From NCBI RefSeq assembly GCF_002893765.1, contig NZ_CP025938.1, forward strand, positions 3,615,501 to 3,679,500: DNA of 64,000 bases, read 5' to 3'. A program made the position numbers and the translations under genes. Every line of letters begins with the position of its first letter. Position 1 is the first letter of the stretch. Positions 1 through 8,295 of this stretch are shown in pieces. This DNA comes from Tamlana carrageenivorans (GTDB lineage Bacteria > Bacteroidota > Bacteroidia > Flavobacteriales > Flavobacteriaceae). A model generated the notes under the pieces. It saw only the letters and a program-made list of their open reading frames with translations, was not told the DNA's origin and ran no database searches.

Positions 1-963
1 CCTTGGGCATATTTAAGAGCTTGGATTGACCAACAAATCAATAGTTCACAAGGAGACAAAAAGAAAAGATTGATTAAAGCTAAATATTTTTCAGAACAAG
101 CGGAAAGTTTTCAGATTGCTGCTGAAAAAACAAGATTGCCGACTAAGGCAACTCTTTGCTATTATTCCTTACTTAATCTGACTAAAGCATTTTTATCTGT
201 AAAAGGGCTTGAATTAGAAAAGAAAGAAGAAAGTCACGGAATTTCTTTAGGACATAATCCTGATGAATTGACAGTTTTTGGTCCTCTTCAAAATTGCACA
301 AATATTTTCCTTGAATTCTCTAAACATTTAGGCAAACCCATTATAGGAAAACATAAGATTAATATTAAAGATATTATTTGTGATATTCCAGAAATACACG
401 AATTAGGATATACTTTAGGGAAAATCTCGCAAAGGAAATATCTTCCTGTATCGATTGACTTTTTAACCAATGAAGACAAAACAAAATTATTTACAGAATT
501 AAGCTTTAGAAAAGAAAATGACGCAAGATTACAAATCGATAAATTTTACAAAAACAACAGAAAAAAATACTTCAAACTAAGAGAAACTGAAGACAACGGA
601 GATTCCATTTACAGAAGTGCTAAAAGAAAGAATTATACTCACGACAATTTTCCTCGTATTTACAAAAATATTTGTAAAGAATATAAAGAACTTGACATAT
701 CAATTCTGCTGACCAGAGATGGTTATAAATATTATGTGAATTTAAAACCAAATGCATATCATCAACTTGCGAATTTATTAATGATGACATTTTATATGGG
801 CAGTTTAGCAAGATACCGACCGACAAAAACTCAAGAAATTTTAAGTGGAGAAATGTATCCGTTAATAACAGAAATAATAGATACTTGTCCAAGACAGTTT
901 CTTTATAAAATTGTAAGTTTAATAACCGAAAGTGTTTGTGCTGTTCCGAAAGCTAAAATATAA
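1..963 (+). CDS. YaaC-like protein (5' end outside window)
   Basis: The frame is open from base 1, so the start codon lies upstream; the internal ATT or TTG codons near base 70 are not needed as starts. The visible 320 residues begin PWAYLRAW and carry an early segment (FSEQAESFQIAAE, then YYSLLNLTKAFL) resembling the N-terminal helical part of the YaaC family, whose role is unknown. No signal peptide or membrane segment is visible; the product should be cytosolic. It is the first cassette of the array in this window and ends three bases before the R'' arm of the first attC-like site (966-1167). Family assignment is from recognised motifs only and is moderate; the protein could be a relative with another function. 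Confidence 0.6.
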   Translation, partial: PWAYLRAWIDQQINSSQGDKKKRLIKAKYFSEQAESFQIAAEKTRLPTKATLCYYSLLNLTKAFLSVKGLELEKKEESHGISLGHNPDELTVFGPLQNCTNIFLEFSKHLGKPIIGKHKINIKDIICDIPEIHELGYTLGKISQRKYLPVSIDFLTNEDKTKLFTELSFRKENDARLQIDKFYKNNRKKYFKLRETEDNGDSIYRSAKRKNYTHDNFPRIYKNICKEYKELDISILLTRDGYKYYVNLKPNAYHQLANLLMMTFYMGSLARYRPTKTQEILSGEMYPLITEIIDTCPRQFLYKIVSLITESVCAVPKAKI

Positions 964-965
964 CT

Positions 966-1167
966 GGGCACAACAATGTATATAAAACATAGCTATTACA
1001 GGCTTTCCGAAAGGTTTGTGTGTATTTGTTAAGACCGCCAAATTTTTAAATTTGGCTTTTAGTAAAATAGAGATAAAAAGAAAAATTTAAAAATTCGGCT
1101 CGTGTATAATCCGAAACGATAGTGTTTTTTTTACACGCTACGTTTCATATACGGAGACGTTGTGCAC
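966..1167 (+). repeat. attC-like site 1 (long type)
   Basis: Imperfect palindrome of about 202 bp. Left arm GGCACAAC (967-974) then GTATAT; right arm ATATAC, then GTTGTGCAC (1159-1167). It shares its body (tataaaacatagc ... cgctacgtttcat) with the sites at 11415 and 27016. The right-arm sequence belongs to the next cassette and pairs with that cassette's end at 1825. Confidence 0.8.
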
Positions 1168-1182
1168 AATACGAAAAACGAA

Positions 1183-1332
1183 ATGACATACATCATATAT
1201 AAAGACAAAAAGAAAGTAGTCGAGGTTTTGGAATGGGTGGAAATAAATGGAAAAATGCATCCAAAACATAAAAAAACAACTTATTTCAATCAAAAAGATA
1301 GACCTGATTTTGGAGAAAAACCAAGTGTGTAA
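1183..1332 (+). CDS. Small hypothetical protein (49 aa) upstream of a DUF6169-like gene
   Basis: ATG at 1183 opens a 49-codon frame (MTYIIYKDKKKVVEVLEW...) that ends two bases before the ATG of the next gene at 1335, so the two are probably translated together. It is lysine-rich with no recognisable domain. The cassette starts at the GTT at 1159, leaving only 20 bases of leader. A second DUF6169-like gene at 12010 also follows a tiny ORF by two bases, which argues that this small frame is real and may be a partner (for example an antitoxin). Function unknown. Confidence 0.5.
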   Translation: MTYIIYKDKKKVVEVLEWVEINGKMHPKHKKTTYFNQKDRPDFGEKPSV

Positions 1333-1334
1333 AA

Positions 1335-1817
1335 ATGAAAAACTACGAACCTTACGAAATCAAAGAAGTCTCTGGACTAAACTATTCTTTTGTGACTGAC
1401 AACCACAATCTATACAGAGTAGTGTTTAAATTCAGCGATAGGTTTTTCGAAGAACATTGCTCTGAATGTAGAGATATTTTAGAAGTTGATGTAATATGTA
1501 CTGACCAAAATTGTCCGAAAGACTATAGAGTTGGAGCTACAATATTTCAAATATTTGATAAAATTTTAAGAAAAAGTTGTAACGGAATAATGTACAGATG
1601 TGATGATTCAGATGGTAGACAATGCAAAAGAGAAATACAATTTAACAGATGGTACGAGGATTTTAACTCTGATGATAAAATAGACCGTTTCGCTCAAGAC
1701 TTTTGTGATGAATACGCTTGTGATAAATACTATGTTTTGGTTGATAAAGGATGCTTGAACTATGAAGAGATATTTGAAAGTTTTAACTACAGATGTAAAG
1801 AGTGCAATAACGGATAA
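1335..1817 (+). CDS. DUF6169-like protein (160 aa), Cys-rich
   Basis: The product has a block YRCDDSDGRQCKRE...FNRWY (about residues 95-117) matching the most conserved part of the DUF6169 family, seen also in the gene at 12010 (FLCDSADSRQ...RLFSRWF). The N-terminal part with NHNLYRVVFKFSDRFF also aligns. Unlike the second copy, this one is rich in cysteine (HCSECRD, CTDQNC, RCKECNNG), which may mean metal binding or redox sensitivity. No signal peptide. It forms a two-gene cassette with the 49-codon ORF upstream. DUF6169 has no known function; a toxin-like or regulatory role would be a guess. Confidence 0.6.
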   Translation: MKNYEPYEIKEVSGLNYSFVTDNHNLYRVVFKFSDRFFEEHCSECRDILEVDVICTDQNCPKDYRVGATIFQIFDKILRKSCNGIMYRCDDSDGRQCKREIQFNRWYEDFNSDDKIDRFAQDFCDEYACDKYYVLVDKGCLNYEEIFESFNYRCKECNNG

Positions 1818-1824
1818 AAGTACT

Positions 1825-1957
1825 GTACACAACAATGTATAACAAAAATAAGGGCGAAGTTTCTAAGCCCAAAATTAGAAGCAAAACAAACACAACGACT
1901 AACCGAAAGTAAATTATTTTTAAACCCTTGCTTTCGTTATACAAAAACGTTAGCGTA
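1825..1957 (+). repeat. attC-like site 2
   Basis: Left arm GTACACAAC (1825-1833) pairs with GTTGTGCAC at the start of its own cassette (1159). Inner arms TGTATAAC / GTTATACA; right arm GTTAGCGTAC (1949-1958) starts the next, ORF-less cassette. The body (aaaataagggcgaag...) differs from all other sites in the window. Confidence 0.75.
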
Positions 1958-2733
1958 CATGGTTCACTCAAATCTCCGAAAAACAGTGGTTTAACTACTA
2001 AAATTCAAAGCACTCTCCTACTCTTTCCAAACTAAAAAAACTGTTTAAAATATAAATGGTTTTATAAGTTTTGTGGCTAAGCAAAACGTGACAAATGAGA
2101 CTTTCTTACTTAGCCGATTTCAGACAATAGCAATACGAAACTCATACCGCAGACTAACAAACTTTGCGGCAAAACAAAGAGGAATAATTCGGATTTCACT
2201 CACTCCTGCGATTTAGGACCATAGCAATACCCAATCTGGATGGCAAAGCAAAGCATTATAATTCGGAATCAATTACTCAGACGATTTCGGACAATAGCAA
2301 TACGTAACTCATACTGCAGACTAACAAACTTTGCAGCAAAACAAAGAGGAATAATTCGGATTTCACTCACTCCTGCGATTTAGGACCATAGCAATACCCA
2401 ATCTGGATGGCAAAGCAAAGCATTATAATTCGGAATCAATTACTCAGACGATTTCGGACAATAGCAATACGTAACTCATACTGCAGACTAACAAACTTTG
2501 CAGCAAAACAAACCGGAATAATTCGGATTTCACTCACTCTTGCGATTTCGGACCATAGCAATACCCAATCTGGACGGCGGACTGATAAACTGTATGGAAA
2601 AGCAAAGCGCTATAATTCGGAATTTATTACTCAGACGATTTCGGATTCCAAGCAAAACGCAATCAGTACGGCAAATTAAAACCTAAAAATCAGTTACTTA
2701 AATATAGTTTTAACAGAATTCTAAAAATTACAC
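1958..2733 (+). other. ORF-less cassette, copy 1 of 3
   Basis: A cassette bounded by GTTAGCGTAC (1949) and GTACGCTAAC (2734-2743), perfectly complementary over 10 bases. Two related copies lie at 14321-14780 and 16617-17074. No convincing gene is present: the 90-codon frame here (2407-2679) is open in the copy at 14444 but is stopped in the copy at 16617, and its composition follows the repeat rather than coding bias. The interior consists of repeated blocks sharing aattcgga, cgatttcgga and caaaacaaa. This copy carries 3.5 units instead of 2. It may encode a structured RNA or be a relic. Confidence 0.65.
2072..2665 (+). repeat. 167-bp tandem repeat inside the ORF-less cassette
   Basis: The string acaatag followed by caatacg recurs at 2124, 2291 and 2458, exactly 167 bases apart. 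The last unit has an extra 19-base segment (ggcggactgataaactg region), restoring the 186-base spacing found between the two units of the copies at 14444 and 16737. Units 1-3 are almost identical, so the extra copies arose recently. Confidence 0.8.
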
Positions 2734-2871
2734 GTACGCTAACAATATGTATAATTAATTGCTTTGGCCTGTGATTACTTGGAAAATTCCTTCGGAATTT
2801 TCTCGGTCTCGGTTTTGTTTACTAAATTAGTCCCATAATACGCAACTAAATCATACATGTAGACGTTAGCA
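2734..2871 (+). repeat. attC-like site 3
   Basis: Left arm GTACGCTAAC (2734-2743) then ATGTAT; right arm ATACAT, spacer gtagac, GTTAGCAC (2865-2872). Central hairpin GAAAATTCC-TTC-GGAATTTTC (2782-2802). Same type as the sites at 12574, 14771 and 17065. Confidence 0.8.
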
Positions 2872-2890
2872 CAAATAAAAAAAACTAGGA

Positions 2891-2925
2891 AAAGTTACCG
2901 TATTGGTAACTTTTTCATATATTTG
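2891..2925 (+). promoter_or_regulatory. higBA promoter with operator palindrome
   Basis: A perfect 9-bp inverted repeat AAAGTTACC-GTATT-GGTAACTTT (2891-2913) sits directly before TATATTTG (2918-2925), which fits the Bacteroidota TAnnTTTG box. It is most likely the autoregulatory HigA site. The identical arrangement is found at 28031-28065. Confidence 0.6.
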
Positions 2926-2942
2926 CAACAAAATAATAAAAT

Positions 2943-3236
2943 GTGAGAGTAATTGCAAAACGAACTTTACGTGATTTTTGGATAAAACACCCTGATAGTG
3001 AACAACAATTAACATCGTGGTATCGAGAAACCGAAAAAGCTGCATGGAATTCCATAAACGAACTTAAAACAGAATACCCAAATGCGAGTATTTTAAAAGA
3101 CAATAGAATAGTCTTTAATATAAAAGGGAACAACTACAGATTAATTGTAAAATTCAATTTCGAGTTTCAAATCTGTTGGATACGATTTATAGGAACTCAC
3201 GCGCAATATGATAAAATTAACGCTAACGAAATTTAA
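2943..3236 (+). CDS. higB: HigB-family mRNA interferase toxin, copy 1
   Basis: 97-residue protein starting at GTG 2943; the ATG at 2941 is followed at once by TGA and cannot be used. Sequence MRVIAKRTLRDFW...AWNSINELK...VFNIKGNNYRLIVKF...WIRFIGTHAQYDKI is typical of the HigB (PF09907) toxins, ribosome-dependent RNases of the RelE fold. The terminal IGTHAQYDKI block holds the conserved histidine and tyrosine. The gene precedes its antitoxin gene, the usual reverse order of higBA. Cassette and attC are duplicated without change at 28083. In a cassette array such a pair would penalise loss of its cassette. Confidence 0.88.
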   Translation: MRVIAKRTLRDFWIKHPDSEQQLTSWYRETEKAAWNSINELKTEYPNASILKDNRIVFNIKGNNYRLIVKFNFEFQICWIRFIGTHAQYDKINANEI

Positions 3237-3237
3237 A

Positions 3238-3594
3238 ATGAAAATAACTCCAATACATAACGAAAAAGATTATCAAAATGCTCTTGAGCGACTTGAGGAA
3301 ATTTTTGACTCAAAAAAAGGAACTGAACTAGGTGATGAACTTGAAATACTTTCGATTTTGATTGACAAATACGAGAATGAGAATTTCCCAATCGGAATGC
3401 CAGATCCTATAGAGGCAATAAAATTTCGAATGGAACAAATGGGAATGAAACAAAAGGATTTAGCCGAAGTTGTCGGATTTAAAAGTAGAGTAAGTGAAAT
3501 CCTAAACAAGAAGCGTAAACTGACTTTAGAAATGATTAGAAAACTAAATGTCACTCTGCATATTCCGACAGAGGTTTTAGTCCAAGATTATTAA
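3238..3594 (+). CDS. higA: HigA-family antitoxin, copy 1
   Basis: I take the ATG at 3238, one base after the higB stop, because MKITPIHNEKDYQ is the usual HigA start; an ATG at 3208 in frame would give ten extra residues overlapping higB. The 118-residue protein has a toxin-binding N-terminal half and an XRE-type helix-turn-helix at about residues 65-115 (GMKQKDLAEVVGFKSRVSEILN). It should neutralise HigB and repress the operon through the palindrome at 2891-2913. Identical copy at 28378. Confidence 0.9.
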   Translation: MKITPIHNEKDYQNALERLEEIFDSKKGTELGDELEILSILIDKYENENFPIGMPDPIEAIKFRMEQMGMKQKDLAEVVGFKSRVSEILNKKRKLTLEMIRKLNVTLHIPTEVLVQDY

Positions 3595-3611
3595 ACAAAA
3601 TAAAATTACTA

Positions 3612-3744
3612 GTGCTAACAAGGTGTATAATTAATGGCTAGGTCGAGCTTGCTTACGAATATTCCTGCGGAATATTCTATTCGGTTTTTATTTGTTAAAT
3701 TCCGTGCTAAATAACGCCACTAATCATACACGAGACCGTTGCCA
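3612..3744 (+). repeat. attC-like site 4
   Basis: Left arm GTGCTAAC (3612-3619) pairs with GTTAGCAC at 2865. Inner arms GTGTAT / ATACAC; right arm GTTGCCA (3738-3744). Central hairpin GAATATTCC-TGC-GGAATATTC (3657-3677). Same type as sites at 4400, 15379, 18025, 20735 and 28752. Confidence 0.82.
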
Positions 3745-3760
3745 TTAATACCGAAAAAAC

Positions 3761-3791
3761 TTTGCGGACTGAATAGTTTGTACTAACTTTG
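3761..3791 (+). promoter_or_regulatory. Promoter of the mazEF cassette
   Basis: TTTG (3761-3764), 19-base spacer, TAACTTTG (3784-3791): an exact match to the Bacteroidota -33/-7 pattern, 20 bases before the mazE ATG. The cassette therefore carries its own promoter. Confidence 0.6.
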
Positions 3792-3810
3792 TAATTACAA
3801 ATAAAATGTT

Positions 3811-4056
3811 ATGGAAACAGCAATTATAAAAATCGGAAATTCTAAAGGTCTACGTTTAAGTAAGACTATTTTAGAAAAGTATAACATAAAAGACAAAGTT
3901 GAAATGATTTTGGAAAAAGGACAAATAATCCTTAAACCAATTAGTAGTCCGAGAAAAAACTGGGAAAAAGCTTTTCAAGAAATGCGTGAGAATAATGACG
4001 ACCGATTATTATTCAATGATGTTTTTGAGGACGAAAATTTTGAGGAATGGAATTAG
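3811..4056 (+). CDS. mazE: MazE-type antitoxin (AbrB/MazE family)
   Basis: 81 residues. The first 45 (METAIIKIGNSKGLRLSKTIL...VEMILEKGQIILKP) form a swapped-hairpin AbrB/MazE DNA-binding domain; the acidic C-terminus (NDDRLLFNDVFEDENFEEWN) is the usual toxin-binding tail. It overlaps the toxin gene by 10 bases (4047-4056), indicating translational coupling. The cassette starts at GTTGCCATTA (3738) and ends TAATGGCAAC (4397-4406), perfectly complementary. Confidence 0.88.
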   Translation: METAIIKIGNSKGLRLSKTILEKYNIKDKVEMILEKGQIILKPISSPRKNWEKAFQEMRENNDDRLLFNDVFEDENFEEWN

Positions 4057-4370
4057 AACAGTATTCTATCGTACTGGTAAATCTTGACCCAACAATTGGT
4101 AGTGAAATTAAAAAAACAAGACCTTGTGTAATTATTTCGCCAAATGAAATTAATAAGTTTTTAAGAACAATCGTAGTTGCACCAATGACAACGAACTTGA
4201 AAAATTATCCGACCAGAATAAAAGTAAAACACAGCGGAAAAAAAGGAATGATTGCAATCGACCAAATTAGGACAATTGACAAATCTCGAATATTAAAAAC
4301 CTTTGACCAATTATCGAAATCTGAAATACAGAATTGTAAAGATATTATTAGAGAAACTTTTGTTGATTAA
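4047..4370 (+). CDS. mazF: MazF-family endoribonuclease toxin
   Basis: 107 residues with the PemK/MazF fold: YSIVLVNLDPTIGSEIKKTRPCVIISP near the N-terminus (conserved arginine and the KTRP motif), then APMTTNLKNYPTRI and IDQIRTIDKSRI. Family members cut single-stranded RNA at short specific sequences. The stop lies about 30 bases before the R'' arm of the next attC-like site. Together with MazE it makes a self-contained addiction cassette. Confidence 0.9.
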   Translation: MELEQYSIVLVNLDPTIGSEIKKTRPCVIISPNEINKFLRTIVVAPMTTNLKNYPTRIKVKHSGKKGMIAIDQIRTIDKSRILKTFDQLSKSEIQNCKDIIRETFVD

Positions 4371-4399
4371 AACTAAATTTTGAACAAAAAAAGTACTAA

Positions 4400-4532
4400 T
4401 GGCAACAAGGTGTATAATTAATGGCTAGGTCGAGCTTGCTTACGAATATTCCTGCGGAATATTCTATTCGGTTTTTATTTGTTAAATTCGATGCTAAATC
4501 ACGCCACAAATCATACACGAGACCGTTAGCCA
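4400..4532 (+). repeat. attC-like site 5
   Basis: Left arm TGGCAAC (4400-4406) pairs with GTTGCCA at 3738; inner arms GTGTAT / ATACAC; right arm GTTAGCCAC (4525-4533), matching GTGGCTAAC at 11415, almost 7 kb away at the far end of the restriction-modification cassette. The 71-codon ORF reading through it is a by-product of the repeat. Confidence 0.82.
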
Positions 4533-4547
4533 CAAGCTCTGAAAAGC

Positions 4548-4610
4548 CAACGCGCAGTCAAGCACATTTTATTTTGCTCGTGCCTCACAAAATAAAAAGA
4601 GCTTGCCTTT
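4548..4610 (+). repeat. Conserved-loop hairpin repeat, left copy
   Basis: TTTTATTTTG and CAAAATAAAA flank a loop ctcgtgcctca. A second copy at 11317-11385 keeps the loop and the flank AGCCAACGC but has a different, still complementary stem (TTTAAAGTTTG / CAAATTTAAA). The pair brackets the restriction-modification genes just inside the cassette ends. Confidence 0.6.
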
Positions 4611-4644
4611 TCCCACAACTCACTCTTACGGAATGATAATTTTA

Positions 4645-4663
4645 ATACTCATTTAGTGAGTAT
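4645..4663 (+). promoter_or_regulatory. Operator-like palindrome upstream of the XRE controller gene
   Basis: ATACTCA-TTTAG-TGAGTAT, a perfect 7-bp inverted repeat with a 5-base spacer, 48 bases before the controller start. It fits a C-box to which the XRE protein at 4712 could bind to time expression of the restriction-modification gene. Confidence 0.5.
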
Positions 4664-4711
4664 ATTTAAAAATGTTCTTACATTAGTAAACTGAATTAAA
4701 AAAAATTCAAA

Positions 4712-4915
4712 ATGAACCGAATTAAAGAGGTTTTAGAACAGAAAGGAATAAAACAAATCTGGTTGGCTGAACAACTTGGGAAGAGTTACAATATGGTACA
4801 CTCATACGCCCAAAATAAAAGGCAACCAAGTTTAGAAGATTTATACAAGATTGCTGAAATTCTAAATGTAGAAGTAAAAGAATTATTAATTGAAAGAACT
4901 AAATTGAATAAATGA
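4712..4915 (+). CDS. XRE-family controller protein
   Basis: 67-residue helix-turn-helix protein (MNRIKEVLEQKGIKQIWLAEQLGKSYNMVHSYAQNKRQPSLEDLYKIAEILNVEVKELL). Size, domain and position match controller (C) proteins of restriction-modification systems. Its stop overlaps the start of the restriction-modification gene in an ATGA arrangement (4912-4915), so the two are translationally coupled. The palindrome at 4645-4663 is the likely binding site. It may now be a functionless remnant because its target gene is interrupted. Confidence 0.8.
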   Translation: MNRIKEVLEQKGIKQIWLAEQLGKSYNMVHSYAQNKRQPSLEDLYKIAEILNVEVKELLIERTKLNK

Positions 4916-7452
4916 TAACAATTAAGAATTTTAAAGAAGTTTTAGAAAATTTAGAGTTTACTTCTAAAGGAGAAATTTATACTAAAAAATTTGAATCCTT
5001 TGATTGTTTATTAAAAATTGATTTCAAAAAGAAAGTAATTGTTTACCCAGAAAACAAAGGCTTAAAAATAAATGAAAGACAAACTTGTAATCTTTCATCA
5101 AACGAAAACTTTGTAGTTCTAGAATGTGTAAACCGACTTCTAGAACAAGGCTACAATCCTGCACATATAGAATTAGAACCAAAATGGAAAGTTGGTCACG
5201 GAGCAAGTGGCGGACGAGCAGATGTTTTAGTAAGAGATAATAAGGGGAAATCTTTGCTAATCATAGAATGTAAAAACGCAGGAACTGAATTTACAAAACA
5301 TTGGAACGAAACATTAGAAAATGGAAGTCAACTTTTTGGTTATGCACAACAAGAAAAAGATGCTTCTTTTTTGTGCTTATACGCTTCTGATTTTATTGAC
5401 AAGAAAGTAAAAGCAAATTATCGTTTAATTACATTATTAGATAACAAACAATATCTAGAAGACAATCCAAAATTTGAGAGCTTCGTAGATGCTAAAATTA
5501 GAGAAGATTTATATCGAGTTTGGAAAAACACATATCAAAAAGACTTTACTACTAAAGGACTTTTTGAAAAAGATATTCAACCATATAATATTGGTAAGAA
5601 AAAATACTCTATTGACGATTTAAGATTAGTTGATAGTTCAACAAAACAAAGTAAACATCACGCCTTTGCTACCATTTTAAGAAAGTATAATGTTTCTGGT
5701 CGTGAGAATGCTTTTGACAAGCTCGTCAATTTATTTTTGTGCAAAATTGTTGATGAAAAGAATAATCCAACAGATTTACAGTTCTACTGGAAAGGTGTCG
5801 CATATGACACACCATTTGAACTTCAAGACAGATTGCAAAAGTTATATCAAACAGGAATGAATGAATTCCTAAAAGAAGATGTGACTTATATAGATAATCA
5901 ACAAATAGATAAAGCATTTTGGGCTTTTAAAAACGACCCAGATGCAACAAGAGAAACGATAAAAGATTATTTTAAACAACTTAAATTTTTTACAAATAAT
6001 GATTTTGCATTTATAGACGTTCACAACGAACGTTTATTTTATGAAAATGCAGAAGTACTAATTGAAATCGTTCGATTATTTCAAGACACCAAAATAAAAA
6101 GTAATACCAAAAATCAGTTTTTGGGAGATATGTTTGAAAACTTTTTGGATGGAGGTGTTAAACAATCAGAAGGGCAATTTTTTACACCAATGCCTATTAC
6201 TAGATTTTTAATTCAATCATTGCCTTTAGAAAGTATAATAACTGAAAGTCAACAAATACCAAAAGCATTGGACTACGCTTGTGGTTCTGGACATTTCTTA
6301 AACGAATTAGCTTCACAAATGCGACCATTTATAGAAGCCAATAAAGAAGTTAGTCTTGAAGAATATCACAAAGAAATTCACGGTATTGAAAAAGAATATC
6401 GTTTATCAAAAGTTGCAAAAGTTTCTGCATTTATGTACGGTCAAGATAATATTGACATTACTTATGCTGATGCTTTAACTAAAAACGAAAAATTTAATTC
6501 TAATGATTATCAAATTTTAGTTGCGAATCCGCCATATAGTGTAAAAGGTTTTTTAAGTACACTCGACCAGGAAAGTAAAGAAAGTTATGAATTAATAAGT
6601 ACGATAGATGACAAACAAATTTTAACTAACAACTCTATTGAATGTTTTTTTATAGAACGTGCTAAACAAATGTTATCAGGTAATGGAGTAGCTGGTATTA
6701 TTCTGCCTTCACCTCTATTAACAAAAGATGATAGCACCTATGTCGCTACTCGTAGTATTTTGCTAAAATATTTTGACATAATAGCAATTACTGAATTTGG
6801 GTCTGGTACTTTTGGTAAAACAGGTACAAATACGGCAACCTTATTTATTAGAAGAAAAGGTAACAAACCAGAACAGGCAGACCATTTTGAAAACCGAATC
6901 GAGTCTTGGTTTAGTTCAATAGACAAGAAACAAAAAGTTTTTGAAGACGAACATTTTATTAAAGACTATTGTAATCATATTGAAATTGATTTTTTACAAT
7001 ATCAAACACTTTTAAAATCAGAGCCAAGTGATGAACTTTTAAAGAATCCGCAATTCAAAGATTATAAGAATAGTTTTGATGAATTAAGCAGTATAAAAAA
7101 TAAGAAAAAGCAAACTAATTTCAAAAAGCTTTCGAAAACAAAACAGGAGGAAGAATTAAATTCTTTGTTTATATCTTATATAGCAAAAATTGAAAAAGAG
7201 AAACTTTACTATTATGTTTTAGCAAGTCAAAACCCAACTGAAGTCGTAATCGTAAAAGCACCAAATGATAATAAGGAAAATAAAAAATTTCTAGGTTATG
7301 ATTGGAGTACTGCAAAAGGTAATGAAGGAATTAAGCTTAATGTAAATGCTAAAGGCAAACATATAACGCCTCTTTATGATGAAGATAACAGAAATAATCC
7401 TGATAAAATAAATAATTATATCCAAGAAGCTTATTTGGCTATTTCGGAGTGA
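4912..7452 (+). pseudogene. Single-chain restriction-modification protein, N-terminal part (interrupted by IS21)
   Basis: Genuine sequence runs to 7435; the last residues are read from the IS. Residues about 60-125 form a PD-(D/E)XK nuclease resembling the HsdR N-terminal domain, with D104, E119 and K121 in GRADVLV...LLIIECKN. Residues about 400-690 are a gamma-class N6-adenine methyltransferase with motif I DYACGSGHFL (from about 454) and NPPY (from about 539). Removing the IS and one target-site copy joins codon 7435/10036-10037 in frame with the specificity part at 10038, giving one polypeptide of about 1,270 residues: nuclease, methylase and two recognition domains, as in type IIG enzymes. 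As interrupted, it lacks DNA recognition and is probably inactive. Confidence 0.82.
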
Positions 7453-7517
7453 CCATGCCACGTATTTCGGTCAAACCGTGCCACTTTAAGAGATCATACA
7501 ATAATAGTTAAATTTAA

Positions 7518-8258
7518 TTAATACTGTTCTTTCAACTTACCTTTTCTCAAGGATTCTCCAGTAAGGTTTATCCTATGCGATGAATTTACAATACGATCTA
7601 GTATCGCATCAGCGATAGTGCTTTCGCCGATAATATCGTACCAAGCGGATACAGGTATTTGTGAAGCTACAATCGTTGCTTTTTTATCATGTCTTTCATC
7701 GATTATGTCCATAAGCGCCTCTCTGTCCTGATTGTCGAAGCTCTGTAAACCAAAATCATCAAGGATAAGCAGATCTACTTTTAATAGTTTTGCAAGTTCT
7801 TTAAGGTAAGTGCCATCTACTTTACTTAGTTTTAATCGTTTCATCAGTCTAGCAGTATTTGTGTATAGGGTTCTTTTATTCATCATACAAGCTTGATGTC
7901 CCAATGCCTGAGCTATATAACTTTTACCCACTCCAGAGGATCCTGTGATAATCAAGTTTTCCTTTTTTTGTACAAAATCTAGAGTAGCCAAACGCTCGAA
8001 CATATTTCTGTCCAAGCTTCTGTTGTGCAGGTAATTAATATCTGTAAGTGTAGCTCCCTGCTTAAAGGCTGCTTGCGTTGTAAGCCTTTTTATCTTTCTA
8101 TTCTGAAGGTCTTCCCATTGGTGATCGGTAAGCAATGCTAGATATTGATCTGGCGTAAGACCCTCTATTCGGTTATCACTAAGGTGGTTGTGATGGAGTT
8201 CAGCCATAGCTGTTAATCTCATTTTTCTGAGTTTTTCGATGGTGTGATTTGTATTCAT
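7518..8258 (-). CDS. istB: IstB, IS21 helper ATPase
   Basis: 246 residues from the ATG at 8258 (MNTNHTIEKLRKMRL), the normal IstB start; the longer frame to 8330 would add 24 residues overlapping istA. AAA+ ATPase with Walker A GSSGVGKS and Walker B LLILDDFG. IstB assembles on DNA and directs the IstA transposase to target sites. It lies 37 bases downstream of istA. Confidence 0.93.
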   Translation of the reverse strand: MNTNHTIEKLRKMRLTAMAELHHNHLSDNRIEGLTPDQYLALLTDHQWEDLQNRKIKRLTTQAAFKQGATLTDINYLHNRSLDRNMFERLATLDFVQKKENLIITGSSGVGKSYIAQALGHQACMMNKRTLYTNTARLMKRLKLSKVDGTYLKELAKLLKVDLLILDDFGLQSFDNQDREALMDIIDERHDKKATIVASQIPVSAWYDIIGESTIADAILDRIVNSSHRINLTGESLRKGKLKEQY

Positions 8259-8295
8259 ATATGTATAAAATTTAAGTGATTTTTTCGTGTTGTTT

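Noticed and set aside
2407..2679. 90-codon ORF in the repeated cassette, also at 14444-14716
   Set aside because: It follows the tandem repeat and is interrupted by an early stop in the third copy (16617-17074), so it is not a conserved gene.
4421..4636. 71-codon ORF after mazF
   Set aside because: It is read from the attC-like site body (ATGGCTAGGTCGAGC...), which recurs without the frame being conserved.
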